Shown here: in pieces, positions 28,101 to 35,136 of the stretch
How positions within the stretch are numbered: the stretch's first letter is position 1
Layout: every line of letters begins with the position of its first letter
Translations under genes and position numbers: made by a program
The notes under the pieces: generated by a model
Database searches by the model: none
Told to the model about the DNA's origin: nothing
What the model saw: the letters and a program-made list of their open reading frames with translations, nothing else
NCBI GenBank assembly: GCA_037976565.1
Contig: CP137666.1
Coordinates: 2,385,495-2,449,494, forward strand
DNA: 64,000 nucleotides
DNA from: Mesocentrotus franciscanus
Taxonomy: Eukaryota; Echinodermata; Echinoidea; Camarodonta; Strongylocentrotidae
Reading direction: 5' to 3'

Positions 28101-30691
28101 AGCTTCAGGGGCTGTCTTTGCTGATTGGTTTACGGCTAGACAGACCTGTCAGACTCAATATGGCGGAGAGCTTGTTAGTCTACATAGCAAGGAAGAGAAC
28201 GAGTTTGTTAAGGATCTTGTGTTCGGTACTCAGGGTGTTCGATCCGTCTGGCTTGGTCTCACAAGATCTGAAACAGGTATGAATTTAATTTGTATTGAAT
28301 CATCTACATAATAGCAACACATTTATAAGTATATCCCTTCTTGAAAAATAAAAAAGGTGAATATTTAGAAAGGGGCCTGAATTGTCATGAGAGATAATTA
28401 TGTTATTTCGTTTTCCTAACTCTTTGATAGTACACTTTGGGTGGTATTCTCGAAAGCGGACTAACTTTAGTCGGAGGATTAGACCATGGACTAAAGTTAG
28501 CCCGCTTTCGAGAATACCACCCTGTGTGTTTATCGTTTTCTCACTGTGTTCAAATCGCATACAAACTCTCTTTGCATTGATTATGTTACCCACTGAAACA
28601 AAAAGCAAGTTGGAACACGTTTGAATATTGACAATGCGAACACCCCTTCACACTGTATTTACAATATGTTACACGCTGTGGCGAAAGCATGTTTATGCGA
28701 TTCATAAATAATTTGTAACAAGTTGAAAGTGTCTACCATGTGAACACACTGTGCTTAAACTTTATTAAACTACCATTACAGACTGTGAGTGTGACAACAA
28801 TTTAGAGTGTCTACGCATAGTGTGACCACATGGATGATTTGGAATACGTTCGTAATGTATGTGCATGAACACACTGTAACACTGTGTCAAAGATAGAATC
28901 ACATGATGTGATTCGTAACACTTCAGAGAGTTTACAATTTGACCACAGTGTGTTCACACGTTTCCACACTAGGACAATATGTTCTTTCCTACTAAAAACA
29001 AAAAATGTAGACAGGCTTTCGACGACTCATTTTATTTTGTTTGCAGGTGGCTTCAAATACACTGACAACAGTCCAGTAGATTATGTACACTGGGCCAATG
29101 GTGAACCTACCGAAGAATGGGCAGGAACAAACGAAGACTGTGTAGAGATGTATACAAATGAATATGCTAAATGGAACGATGAAGATTGTTATGCCCGGGC
29201 TTCTTATGTTTGTAAAATGGACAAAAGTAAGTGACTAAATCTACTAACTGTATAATTGAGGAACGAATCGGAAGATTATATAGATAGTGTAAATGTAATG
29301 TACACAGTCGTATCTTGCCAAAATATCAATTTTCTGCTTTCTTTATTCAGATTTTGTAAGTGAGAGAAGCGAGTGAGCAAAATATTGACACTTGATTAGA
29401 GTGACATTCCATGGTGGAAAATTGTGTATCAATCTACTGTATAGCATTGACGCCGGATAAAAATTAGAAGGGCCATAACTAGATATTTATGGCGAAATTG
29501 AGTTATGCATGTTGCTTTGTAGGTCTTAGTCTCCTCTACATGATGACACAATTTGCATATAATGATTATTATTAATTGACGAGATATCAAGTATAAATAA
29601 AAGGTCCGTGACTGTGATTTTTTTAATTAGAATATATGATGTGAAATGAAAAATATTTAGGATTACTATTGTTTGGGGAGCAGTCATAAGTCTTGTCCGA
29701 TTTTGGTCATAATGACATTGTCAAATCTATTATGAGAGCTTGCTTTTGTTCTATGCACCTTTTGATATGCAAATTACTGCATATGTTTGTTAGTCACTCC
29801 GAAAAAGGGTGAACATAAGTGATCCTTATAAACCCTGCAGGTTAAGGACAATATTGTCTTTTCTTTTCAGCTCGAAATGAAACGGACTCGCAACCGATCA
29901 ATGGTGGTGATGACTGTAAGTAATTTATTTTTGAGATCTTTTCACGTTATCACAATCTAATGACATCGTGGTTCATTCGTTTTGTGTATACAAACCTCAG
30001 GAAAAGCAAAACAATCTGTAACTAAAGATAAACTGCGGTACTTGATGATTAAGAATTTTTCAAATTTTAATAAGCACCACCTTAAAGTTATAAAAAAAAA
30101 GCATTCAACTGCATTTCATATTACATATAAAACATACCCACTTACGCATTGTATAAGAAATCAAAATTTATAGAGGTATTTGGTAGTGAAAAATATAAGA
30201 TTAGTTTAAAGCAAAGACATACTTTTAGTCTTGCACTTATTAGAGTAAATAGAAGAAAATGCTTGATTTAGAAAAGCACGTCCAGACGTTGCAAAGACTG
30301 ATAGGTTGTCAAATAAAAGATCTTCTTAATAATCGTGTTTCGAATAATAATTGTCCATTCACAAATGAGGACAAAAATCCTGCATTTATCCATTTCCCAG
30401 CTCATTATTTCTGATCCTATTTTATTCCTACCCTTTATCCCTTCAGCTCTTTCCGCGGCTATGATCACTGGCATAGCCATCGCCGTAGTTGTCGTCATTA
30501 CCGTAGTCATTCTCGTGGTCGCCTGGTTTGCTGGTGCTCGTAACGCTCCTAAGTCGTCCTCGACGACCGCCGATCCTTTTCCAACCCCGACACCACCCGT
30601 AGGCTTCGACAACGCCCTCTATGAAACAAATATTCAGGTCGACCAAGAGAAGCCGAAAGACCTGAAAGACCCTGGAGTTGCAGAGGCATAA
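137..30691 (+). CDS. Gene 1: mannose receptor-like multi-CTLD/PAN transmembrane protein (5' partial)
   Basis: Joined coding exons: 137-243, 935-1061, 1623-1705, 2060-2179, 2533-2604, 3129-3161, 3772-3936, 4806-4894, 5859-6006, 6303-6341, 6710-6880, 7296-7445, 8448-8558, 10929-11174, 11606-11821, 12817-12986, 15062-15172, 15777-15895, 17112-17275, 17900-18117, 18645-18778, 19609-19667, 20149-20319, 20715-20744, 21483-21664, 23053-23117, 23544-23650, 24212-24487, 24969-25129, 25653-25758, 26137-26381, 27183-27351, 28019-28276, 29047-29226, 29871-29915, 30447-30691. All phases agree, giving about 1,696 in-frame codons to a TAA at 30689. Order: partial CTLD, three CTLDs, PAN, seven CTLDs, stalk, membrane helix, tail. 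The family comprises endocytic surface receptors for glycans. The first exon starts in phase 2, so upstream exons and the signal peptide lie left of the window. Domain borders are mostly phase 1, as expected for shuffled modules. Assignment as a lectin receptor is firm; ligand and function are inference. Confidence 0.9.
935..2604 (+). CDS. Gene 1 CTLD b (matches gene 2 CTLD5), probably not sugar-binding
   Basis: Four exons: 935-1061, 1623-1705, 2060-2179 and 2533-2604. The domain opens [15 protein letters not shown], has the CTLD core MWFGYS, and ends with GGFVCKIKA. The Ca2+/sugar motif positions read LPT and KWYQNNC instead of EPN and WND, so the classical calcium site is absent. Exon sizes 127, 83, 120 and 72 bp compare with 127, 83, 117 and 72 bp in gene 2 CTLD5, showing common origin. 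Introns 1062-1622 and 2180-2532 hold nothing recognisable; intron 1706-2059 contains a decayed SINE. Confidence 0.88.
1795..1990 (+). repeat. Decayed tRNA-derived SINE (family A)
   Basis: It resembles the copies at 2840-3078 and 63216-63470: a head with a tRNA-like block (AGGCTTGGGGTTCCATCC), a middle with CTCTCAACCCATGTGAACCTGG, and a 3' end GCAGGAATGGGTAAACAA. It sits in intron 1706-2059, and the exon at 2060 starts 70 bp after it. Confidence 0.5.
2840..3078 (+). repeat. tRNA-derived SINE (family A) with ATT tail
   Basis: The head carries A-box-like GGTACAGTGGTTCG and B-box-like GGGTTTGAATCCC. The body has AAGACATTAATCCACATTTG and GTAATAATAATTGCAGGGCC. The 3' end is CTCTGGGTAAACAAAATTATTATTATT. 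It lies in the intron between CTLD b and its linker. Confidence 0.7.
3129..3161 (+). CDS. Gene 1 linker exon after CTLD b
   Basis: A 33-bp phase 1-1 exon encodes [11 protein letters not shown] between a CAACACAG acceptor and a GTAGG donor. Gene 2 has the same-size linker at 58375-58407 ([11 protein letters not shown]). Short Thr/Pro-rich linkers like this separate CTLDs in both genes and may carry O-glycans (inference). Confidence 0.75.
3462..3690 (+). repeat. SINE (family B), 5'-truncated
   Basis: Contains TTTGGCAAGACATTAATCTAC, a shared central block, then GGAACGCCTCGAGCACCTTG and GTGCGCTATAAAATAG. It is the plus-strand equivalent of the minus-strand copy at 57700-57990. Confidence 0.65.
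3772..6006 (+). CDS. Gene 1 CTLD c, mannose-type (matches gene 2 CTLD6)
   Basis: Three exons: 3772-3936, 4806-4894 and 5859-6006. The sequence opens [18 protein letters not shown], continues [18 protein letters not shown], then EPN at the sugar site, [15 protein letters not shown] and [12 protein letters not shown] with WND is the classical mannose/GlcNAc/fucose-type calcium-dependent signature. The last exon (phase 0 to phase 1) is single here, whereas gene 2 has two alternative versions of it. Introns 3937-4805 and 4895-5858 are AT-rich; the second has a G-run near 5110, and I recognise nothing else in them. Confidence 0.9.
6303..6341 (+). CDS. Gene 1 linker exon before CTLD d
   Basis: A 39-bp phase 1-1 exon encodes [13 protein letters not shown]. 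The donor is taken as ACGT|GTAAGT because only that choice keeps phase 1 and joins to the PPSDRCG of the next exon. The counterpart in gene 2 is 60822-60860, also 39 bp. Confidence 0.7.
6710..8558 (+). CDS. Gene 1 CTLD d, mannose-type (matches gene 2 CTLD7)
   Basis: Three exons: 6710-6880, 7296-7445 and 8448-8558. Landmarks are [39 protein letters not shown], then [23 protein letters not shown] and GICKRN. EPN plus WND predicts calcium-dependent mannose-type binding. It is the last CTLD before the PAN domain. Intron 7446-8447 is a long pyrimidine-rich tract of mostly TTC/TCC runs. Intron 6881-7295 contains a possible LINE 3' tail and a small inverted-repeat element. Confidence 0.9.
6940..7090 (+). 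repeat. Possible 3' end of a non-LTR retrotransposon
   Basis: AT-rich sequence ending TTTTAATAAACCTTGATTG followed by imperfect AATTG repeats, a pattern typical of LINE 3' ends. No coding part is visible. A reverse-oriented counterpart may begin near 16590. The assignment is tentative. Confidence 0.3.
7095..7205. repeat. Small inverted-repeat element (ACCGACTC family)
   Basis: AGTCATACCGACGAGACCG on the left is matched by TCGTCGGTCTGGCTTATAAG on the right. Related blocks with AACCGACTCC occur at 25236-25362, 41088-41232, 43880-43925 and 45575-45840. These look like non-autonomous DNA elements. Confidence 0.4.
7590..7925. repeat. Pyrimidine-rich TTC/TCC tract
   Basis: Intron 7446-8447 is dominated by TTCTTC, TCCTCC and TTTC runs. 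Long open frames here translate to Ser/Leu/Phe strings and are composition artefacts. Confidence 0.8.
8703..10134. mobile_element. hAT-like DNA element with 8-bp target duplication
   Basis: The left end CAGGGGCGGCGAT and right end ATCGCCGCCCTG are inverted. GTGAGGTA is repeated exactly at 8695-8702 and 10135-10142, giving the 8-bp target duplication usual for hAT elements. Length is 1,432 bp. No transposase is recognisable, so it is non-autonomous or decayed. It lies in the intron between CTLD d and the PAN exon. It contains about three internal copies of a unit beginning AAGCTCAGGGGTT at 8925, 9038 and 9112. Confidence 0.75.
8925..9187. repeat. Internal repeats of the hAT-like element
   Basis: Three imperfect copies begin AAGCTCAGGGGTT (8925, 9038, 9112). 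Each continues with TTTAGGCATT-like sequence, GGTCAGATGAGCAT and, in the first and third, ATTTTGATACCT. Confidence 0.7.
10143..10928. other. Intron sequence upstream of the PAN exon
   Basis: It contains short opposed blocks (CCGAAGTTTGC twice, AAACTTCGGCGG once, CCGGTGAAACACCGG) suggesting a decayed palindromic element at about 10600-10850. An open frame starting at 10562 runs on into the PAN exon. Its upstream part has no domain match that I can see, and it is read as intron. Confidence 0.5.
10929..11174 (+). CDS. Gene 1 PAN/apple domain exon
   Basis: One phase 1-1 exon of 246 bp, with acceptor TTTACTTCAG and donor GTGACG. It encodes 82 residues beginning [16 protein letters not shown]. The cysteine pattern EDCAFLC, then TCRSFNYY, then QCVLLS is the PAN/apple core. 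PAN modules bind proteins or carbohydrates in plasminogen, plasma prekallikrein and many invertebrate proteins. It sits between CTLD d and CTLD e, which is not part of the vertebrate mannose receptor layout. The exon is noticeably GC-richer than its surroundings. The symmetric phase suits insertion by exon shuffling. Confidence 0.85.
11606..15172 (+). CDS. Gene 1 CTLD e, EPN-type
   Basis: Three exons: 11606-11821, 12817-12986 and 15062-15172. The first begins with a Pro/Thr-rich linker ([10 protein letters not shown]) and then [16 protein letters not shown]. The core is [20 protein letters not shown], followed by [18 protein letters not shown]. The last exon supplies AWRDVAC and GACKRPK. EPN is intact and WND is WRD. 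The acceptor at 15062 is chosen because TTCAGT continues the frame as FSAWRD; the AG five bases later (15065-15066) breaks it. Intron 12987-15061 contains the 500-N assembly gap. Confidence 0.88.
13300..14411. other. Intron sequence left of the assembly gap, possibly transposon-derived
   Basis: Poly-A rich stretches and two loosely similar blocks (about 13440 and 13720), each with GTAAGCATCTA. After the gap, AGGAACACCCCGTA at about 14968 resembles a DNA-transposon end, but no matching left end was found. No intact coding sequence is seen. Confidence 0.35.
14412..14911. other. Assembly gap of exactly 500 N
   Basis: The gap lies in intron 12987-15061 of gene 1. The same 18-base string, TTAGTTGAGTACTTTTTC, ends the left flank (14394-14411) and begins the right flank (14912-14929), suggesting the flanks overlap and the gap length is nominal. 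Confidence 0.95.
15225..15440. repeat. AAT trinucleotide microsatellite
   Basis: Nearly pure AAT repeats with a few GAT interruptions, in intron 15173-15776. The open frames over it (poly-Ile, poly-Leu) are artefacts. No attached SINE body is evident. Confidence 0.9.
15777..18117 (+). CDS. Gene 1 CTLD f, the only QPD (galactose-type) domain
   Basis: The domain starts with NDGCPA at the end of exon 15062-15172, then uses exons 15777-15895, 17112-17275 and the first part of 17900-18117. Landmarks are [66 protein letters not shown] and RYICEQP. QPD is the galactose-type signature in animal C-type lectins, while other Ca-site domains of both genes mostly have EPN. The WND position is WMD. The intron inside the QPD aspartate codon begins with GC, not GT. 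Exon 17900-18117 then runs through a Thr/Pro linker into the next domain. Introns 15896-17111 and 17276-17899 hold a TC-rich tract and a possible LINE fragment. Confidence 0.86.
15930..16160. repeat. TC/TCC-rich tract
   Basis: Imperfect CTCT and CCTC runs in intron 15896-17111. Open frames on both strands here are composition artefacts. Confidence 0.8.
16585..17045 (-). repeat. Possible LINE 3' fragment in reverse orientation
   Basis: Begins TTTTAATTGAATTGAATTTATT, the reverse-strand form of a TTGAA-type tail, followed by AT-rich sequence without a visible reading frame. Tentative. Confidence 0.25.
18060..20319 (+). CDS. Gene 1 CTLD g, mannose-type
   Basis: Starts near the end of exon 17900-18117 ([15 protein letters not shown]) and continues in exons 18645-18778, 19609-19667 and 20149-20319. 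Landmarks are [69 protein letters not shown] and [11 protein letters not shown] and WND predict mannose-type calcium-dependent binding. Intron 18118-18644 is a CAT then TCC microsatellite. Intron 18779-19608 carries a truncated hAT-like end. Intron 19668-20148 holds nothing recognisable. Confidence 0.88.
18376..18570. repeat. CAT then TCC/TTCC microsatellites
   Basis: CATCATCAT repeats at about 18376-18436 are followed by CTCCTGTTC repeats and CTTCTCTTC repeats to about 18570, within intron 18118-18644. Confidence 0.85.
19046..19200. mobile_element. hAT-like MITE fragment
   Basis: The left end CAGTAGCGGATCCAGG is almost the same as the ends of the element at 56948-57321. An internal segment (CCCCACTGAGCGAAAATAACGG) matches that element in reverse orientation. 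No right end or target duplication was found. Confidence 0.55.
20715..20744 (+). CDS. Gene 1 linker exon after CTLD g
   Basis: A 30-bp phase 1-1 exon encodes a Pro-rich linker, [10 protein letters not shown] once joined to the preceding codon. Splice sites are AATACAG and GTAAGG. It resembles the other Thr/Pro micro-exons of both genes. The following intron, 20745-21482, contains an AT-rich region and a G-run near 21380. Confidence 0.65.
21483..24290 (+). CDS. Gene 1 CTLD h, mannose-type
   Basis: Exons 21483-21664, 23053-23117, 23544-23650 and the first third of 24212-24487. Landmarks are [82 protein letters not shown] and [12 protein letters not shown] plus WND are intact. Intron 21665-23052 contains two AT dinucleotide runs (about 21932-21967 and 22116-22145), a GAT run near 22560 and a small hairpin at 22599-22670. 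Introns 23118-23543 and 23651-24211 hold nothing recognisable. Confidence 0.88.
21930..22146. repeat. Two AT dinucleotide runs
   Basis: TATATA runs at about 21932-21967 and 22116-22145 flank unrelated sequence in intron 21665-23052. Confidence 0.85.
22599..22670. repeat. Short imperfect hairpin
   Basis: GGTTCATAATTCTG at about 22599 and CAGAATTATGAACC at about 22657 are exact reverse complements, with a further GAACC-related pair inside. It may be a very small foldback element. Confidence 0.45.
24291..25758 (+). CDS. Gene 1 CTLD i, EPS variant
   Basis: Continues in exon 24212-24487 after a Thr/Pro linker ([16 protein letters not shown]), then 24969-25129 and 25653-25758. Landmarks are [86 protein letters not shown] and AYMCEKDL. 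The sugar site is EPS rather than EPN, and WND is kept. EPS occurs in some functional CTLDs, but its sugar preference here cannot be called. Introns 24488-24968 and 25130-25652 are mostly unremarkable; the second contains a small inverted-repeat element and 14-bp tandem repeats. Confidence 0.87.
25236..25362. repeat. Small inverted-repeat element (ACCGACTC family)
   Basis: Begins CACAGTCACACCGCTAAACTG and ends GATTGACTGAGGTAT, like the block at 41088-41232, which ends GATTTGACTGAGGTAT. Confidence 0.4.
25477..25541. repeat. 14-bp tandem repeat
   Basis: About five head-to-tail copies of GTGTAGAGTTTAGT in intron 25130-25652. Confidence 0.9.
26137..27351 (+). CDS. Gene 1 CTLD j, EPS variant with WDD
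   Basis: Two exons, 26137-26381 and 27183-27351. Landmarks are [81 protein letters not shown] and [11 protein letters not shown] and WDD replace EPN and WND, so sugar binding is uncertain. Having fewer introns than the upstream CTLDs marks a separate sub-lineage of modules at the membrane end. Intron 26382-27182 holds nothing recognisable. Confidence 0.87.
28019..29226 (+). CDS. Gene 1 CTLD k, membrane-proximal, EPT variant
   Basis: Two exons, 28019-28276 and 29047-29226. Landmarks are [85 protein letters not shown] and SYVCKMDK. The sugar site is EPT with WND kept. The acceptor at 28019 (CCTAACAG|AG) is the choice that keeps phase 1. Introns 27352-28018 and 29227-29870 are unremarkable; intron 28277-29046 carries two inverted-repeat elements. 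Confidence 0.88.
28439..28522. mobile_element. 84-bp near-perfect hairpin MITE
   Basis: GGGTGGTATTCTCGAAAGCG at the left is mirrored by CGCTTTCGAGAATACCACCC at the right, and the inner arms continue to pair through ACTAACTTTAGTC. It is in intron 28277-29046. A longer relative lies at 32837-33145. Confidence 0.75.
28735..28960. repeat. Inverted-repeat segment with ACACACTGTG blocks
   Basis: TGTGAACACACTGTG at about 28740 is inverted as CACAGTGTGTTCACACG at about 28945, with related ACACTGTGTC in between. It is a possible decayed foldback element in the same intron as the 84-bp hairpin. Confidence 0.4.
29871..30691 (+). CDS. Gene 1 stalk, transmembrane helix and cytoplasmic tail
   Basis: Exon 29871-29915 encodes a short hydrophilic stalk ([14 protein letters not shown]). 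Exon 30447-30691 encodes a hydrophobic helix of about 24 residues ([17 protein letters not shown] and on through VAWF), then a tail of about 50 residues ending at TAA 30689-30691. The tail contains [10 protein letters not shown], whose FxNxLY spacing equals the FENTLY endocytosis signal of the vertebrate mannose receptor, followed by an acidic and lysine-rich end. This makes the protein a type I receptor able to enter clathrin-coated pits (inference). Intron 29916-30446 is AT-rich with nothing recognisable. Confidence 0.9.
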
Positions 30692-30940
30692 ACTTCTTTT
30701 ATTTTACTGTATGTGTTAGGAAATGGAAGGTCGTTTTGCTTGTGTTATGAATTAATGATACACAAAGTCATATTTGTCTGTAATACTTTTGAAATGTTAA
30801 TGTCTTGGGAAAAAAAGATGATTAATTGTACCTGCGCTGGATTATGATATCAAACTGTAGTCAATGAATCATGAAGGATTCGCGGTCATAAATTACGGCG
30901 CGTGGGGGCGCGTGACACTTGTTCTGACACCGCGGACCAA

Positions 30941-30946
30941 AATAAA
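30941..30946 (+). terminator. Candidate polyadenylation signal of gene 1
   Basis: An AATAAA hexamer lies 250 bp after the gene 1 stop codon, the first such hexamer downstream. Later ones occur at about 31744 and 31960. Without transcript ends the choice is uncertain. Confidence 0.3.
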
Positions 30947-31379
30947 CACATTTTTCGGGGCAATGTGGCAAGGACAATCGGCTATAAGATAAAAACAGGC
31001 AGAAGATGGCAGCCAGATCTGGTATCAACTTAAAGCTTAGACATCAGAGAAAACATGGATAATTAGTCCATTTTCAGTGCATTACCCTATAATATATTAT
31101 GAAGATTGTGTTTCTATCCATTTTTAACCCATTCATGCAGTGAAATGAAGTATCAGGAATATGTGAGAGCAATTTCATATCAATAGCTTAAAAACTCCAT
31201 GTTAAATTGAAAGATTTATAAAATAAATCATTTTTGCACTAAAACTGTGAATATGTAAGATTTTGCTGTTTGAAGGAGTAAATTTATATCCTTATTGTGC
31301 ATACCGGAATTAAATATTTTACTGGGGTATTCTTCATTCTTTGGTTCTTCCCTGGCCGACTGTGCGGCGGCGAGGGGGC

Positions 31380-31599
31380 GGGGAGGGGAGTAATGAGCAC
31401 TAATTTTGTTTATACTCAACACCCCCCCCCCCTTGAGCAAAAAAAAATGTAAAATTGTGGTTACCTTTTTTTTTGCCAGGGGTGAGGGCCCTTTTTTTTT
31501 TTAAAGGTAAAATTGTGGTTACCATTTTTGTTTTTTAGTGTTTTTTGGCCAGGGATAGGGGCCCGTGCCCCCCATGCCCCCATCCTGGATCCGCTACTG
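31380..31599. mobile_element. hAT-like MITE fragment, right end
   Basis: Ends CCTGGATCCGCTACTG at 31599, the reverse of the 19046 element end. It contains two copies of a block with AAAATTGTGGTTACC followed by a T-run, GCCAGGG and GGGCCC. No left end or target duplication was found. It lies in the intergenic region after gene 1. Confidence 0.5.
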
Positions 31600-32084
31600 G
31601 TACAAAGTGTCATGAAATATCATAGCTTAATGAAATTCGATGTAGCGCCCACAAAGCAACATATTTGGTTTTGTGCTAATAATGTTTTTATATACATATA
31701 GATTACTTCTGATAGACAACATCCATTATTATTTCCATAGCTTTAAATAAAAACATTCAATCTGAGTTCTTCCCCTACTTATTATTTCCTTTACTTTATG
31801 TCAGCGTTATATGTGAATGAGTTAGGGATAAAGATGTACAATCTGGTATTATTTGTAAATGTTAGTGTGGGAATTTCCGAGATACAAGTTTTAATTGTTC
31901 TTTTACTCTGTATCAAAAATGCATTTTAACGTACTTGTACGCCTTTTTATGATTCTGTTAATAAACAGTCATATTTTGACATGAATGATAATTGTCTTTC
32001 TTTCTTAATCTTTATGAAGAAACTGTCCTCAATATCTACATTAATAGAGTATAGCGACGTCAGGAAAGTCATATCGAATTCCAG

Positions 32085-32265
32085 GAAGGAGAAGAAGAGG
32101 AAGAAGCAGGACAAGAAGAAGAAGAAGAGGAAGAAGAAGAAGAAGAAATACAAAGAAGAAGAAGAAGAAAAAAGAAGAAGAAGAAAAAGAAAAAAGAAGA
32201 AGAAGAAGAAGAAGAAGAAGAAGAAGAAGAAGAAGGAGAAGAAGAAGAAGAAGGGAGATGAATAA
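32085..32265. repeat. GAA purine tract
   Basis: GAAGAAGAAGAA and GGAAGAAG repeats. The open frames over it on both strands are low-complexity artefacts. Confidence 0.9.
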
Positions 32266-32836
32266 GGAGAAGAGAATTAAGAATTAGTAGTACTAGTGGT
32301 AGTAACAGTAGAAGAAGAAGAAAAAGAATGACAAGAAAAAAAACACCCCCCTCCCCGACCAATGAAAATTGAATATGAATGACAAAGTACAAGAATAAGG
32401 CAGCAAAATAAAGCGTTTTCCCCCTCTCGTTCCAGATCTTCATACTGCACAAAACAATTGTAATGTGTGTTATCCAACATTATAGAATGTTGAAAGCAAA
32501 TTATTGTGAAATGTGAAATTGGCAAAGAGAGAAGGAAAGAGAGACAGCCAGACAGACAGAGGGAGAGCGGTAGAGAAAGAGAGAGAGAGAGAGAGAGAGA
32601 GGAGAATAATGGAAAGTAAAGTAGGCATTAAAAGGTATACTGCTTCTCCTTTCACTTCTACCACTTCCACTGACACTACTACTATAATTAACCCTACCAC
32701 TACATCTACAGGTGCCACTACCACTACCGCTACCACCACTGAAATTACCACTACCATAACCAGTGATATTTCAGACTGACGAGGATTATTAGACGAATAT
32801 TTTTATCTCTTCCCTTTAGTAATCATTAAAACATAT

Positions 32837-33145
32837 GGTGGTATTCTCATAAGTTAAGTCGGGACTAAGTCCAGACTAAACAAGAATTTTAGTTCACACT
32901 TCTATGGAATGCTAGGTTTCATCTTCCTCCTTCAATATTCATGACAAAGATAATCTACGAAGGACTTTATTGAAATTCAGTTCATAATCATATTATCTTT
33001 TTCTTCCCATTTCATGCAAAATTAATTTTTTGGACACTTTTCATGGCAGGATTAAAATAACCTGTACAGGGTAAATGAGTTGGCAACAGGCACTCCATAA
33101 AAGTGTGGACTGCTTAACTTAGTAAGCGCTATCGGAATACCACCC
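32837..33145. mobile_element. MITE with GGTGGTATTCT ends
   Basis: Begins GGTGGTATTCTCATAAGTTA and ends CTATCGGAATACCACCC. The termini match the hairpin at 28439-28522. Inner segments near both ends (TAAGTTAAG; TTAACTTAGTAAG) also pair. It is 309 bp with no coding sequence. Confidence 0.6.
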
Positions 33146-33674
33146 TGAGTGTTTACATTATTCTGGCACAAGAGTGACATTAACATAATCATGAGTTTAA
33201 GATTTTATTATCTATTTGAATTGATGACATATATTCCTGATTAATCTTGTTAAAAAGGGGGAGGAACACGTAATTTGACTCTCATCAGCAAAAATAATAC
33301 AATTATCACAAAACAGAATAATCTTGAAATCTCCAGTTTGTTAATAAACAACTTTTGTGATTTCTTTGCAAATATCCATAGTCCGATGAGTTATCTCACG
33401 AACAGCTATTGTGGTTTATATAAATTATAGGTAAGATTCTATTATCACAACGTCAAAATACAAATAAGGAATCAACTTTACGCTATACGAAGGGAGTACT
33501 TAGTACATAATTATGTAATATATATACATGATGTAGCATAGTGTACCTCACACAACTAAAATTATAACTCTTAAATAAAATAAAATAAATGAATCTGCGA
33601 TCTTAAGAACGATCAAGATATAAAAGATACTAATGTATTTCATAACCAAAATTATGATATTTTGTGTGTCCTAA

Positions 33675-33770
33675 ATATCATAATAATAATGATTATAAGG
33701 GAAAGCGCTTATATAGCGTATAATAATTCGTACAATTCTATATGCGCTTTACATTAAAAAAAACAATAAT
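33675..33770 (-). repeat. SINE 3' end fragment (family B)
   Basis: AATAATAATGATTATAAGGG then AAGCGCTTATATAGCGTATA, the reverse-strand form of the family B 3' end, which reads GCGCTATATAAG followed by ATT repeats. Confidence 0.5.
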
Positions 33771-35136
33771 ACATCAACATACGTTGTATGAGAACATAGA
33801 ATACATGGATATTATAAGAGCAATTCAACCCGAAATAATATCATTCAACCGGCCGATACTTTTCTAATAACCTACCTATGTGTGTTTTCATTGACTTTTT
33901 AATGTAGCTTTTAATAACTATATGCTTCTACATTTACTGATATCAACATTAAAAACACATCGATAATGAATAAAGTATTACAATATTCAGTTAAAGGACA
34001 AATCATGTATTTAATTTCAGTTCGTTCAAGTATTCTAATAGCAAACTTATCTCCATCTTTATCTCGTTTGTTTTATGATAATGTTACCATATGCGCTTAT
34101 TCTTCAAACATTATATATGAATCTTGATATTTAAATTGGTTTAATGTGTGTGGTTAATGTGATATGGCTGATCAAGGTTCTCAAAAGAAGAATCGTTATG
34201 AATTTCTATTTCATTCCAAGATTCAATTTGTAGACAGTGCCCTAATGTACTATAAATAAATTCAAGTTATGAAATGGCCTGGTTTGAGTTTATGCTTATT
34301 CTTTTTTATTTAATAATTCATAACATTTTCCACTCCAGGAAATTTACAAGTCCCCTCTTTTTACATATCCATATGTCAAGTACGGCAAATATTTCAAATC
34401 ACCCTCACCTTTGTACGGACAACATTTTGCTCTTAAAACTTAAGATATTTTTTCAAACTCAAAGATTTGATCATAACTCTATAAGCAAATAAATACAAAT
34501 ATTCACCAACAGAATCCTTTCAAGCTTCCCCTGAAGCGATATTCTAAGATAGTTCTCTGGATTTCTATGAAATTTCGAGCCTCTATTTGAGGGTAATGTT
34601 ACAGAGAGAATCGGAATTAGTGTTGTCTTAAGCAATTAGATGCAAATAAGATCTCATCTCGTACCACCATAATCCTTAACAAAACTTTGCAAAGTTAACA
34701 AAATACTGCGTCATGTTAGAAAGATATCTAGAAAAAGGATCGTGTAAGCAAATGATGGGAGGGAGATGTAAAAAACAAAAACAACAACAACAAACAAACA
34801 GAAAACAAACAAAAAATAGATCAATAAAAATAACTCTAAAAAAAGACATTTTATTGTTACTTTCGCATAATAATATGAGGCACCTAGTGCTTATTGATGT
34901 TTCCTGGTCCTGCAAACGAGAGTGGGGGCGTAAACCATCTCTAGGGTCTAGCTGGATAGTCCATTGTGTACAAAGTGTGGGCAGTTAAAGACCTCACAGT
35001 CAGATTAAGATTGCAAAGGTTGAGAACGGTCTGTGGTGTGGTCGTTGTTTATAAGTCTGATATTGACTGTAGAATCGTTTAAAATCGATTGTTTGATTAT
35101 TGTCAGAAGTAAAAGGATATTTAAAGAATGATCAGT

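Noticed and set aside
32069..32452. Open frames over the GAA tract on both strands
   Set aside because: Low-complexity Ser/Phe or Lys/Glu strings caused by a purine microsatellite.
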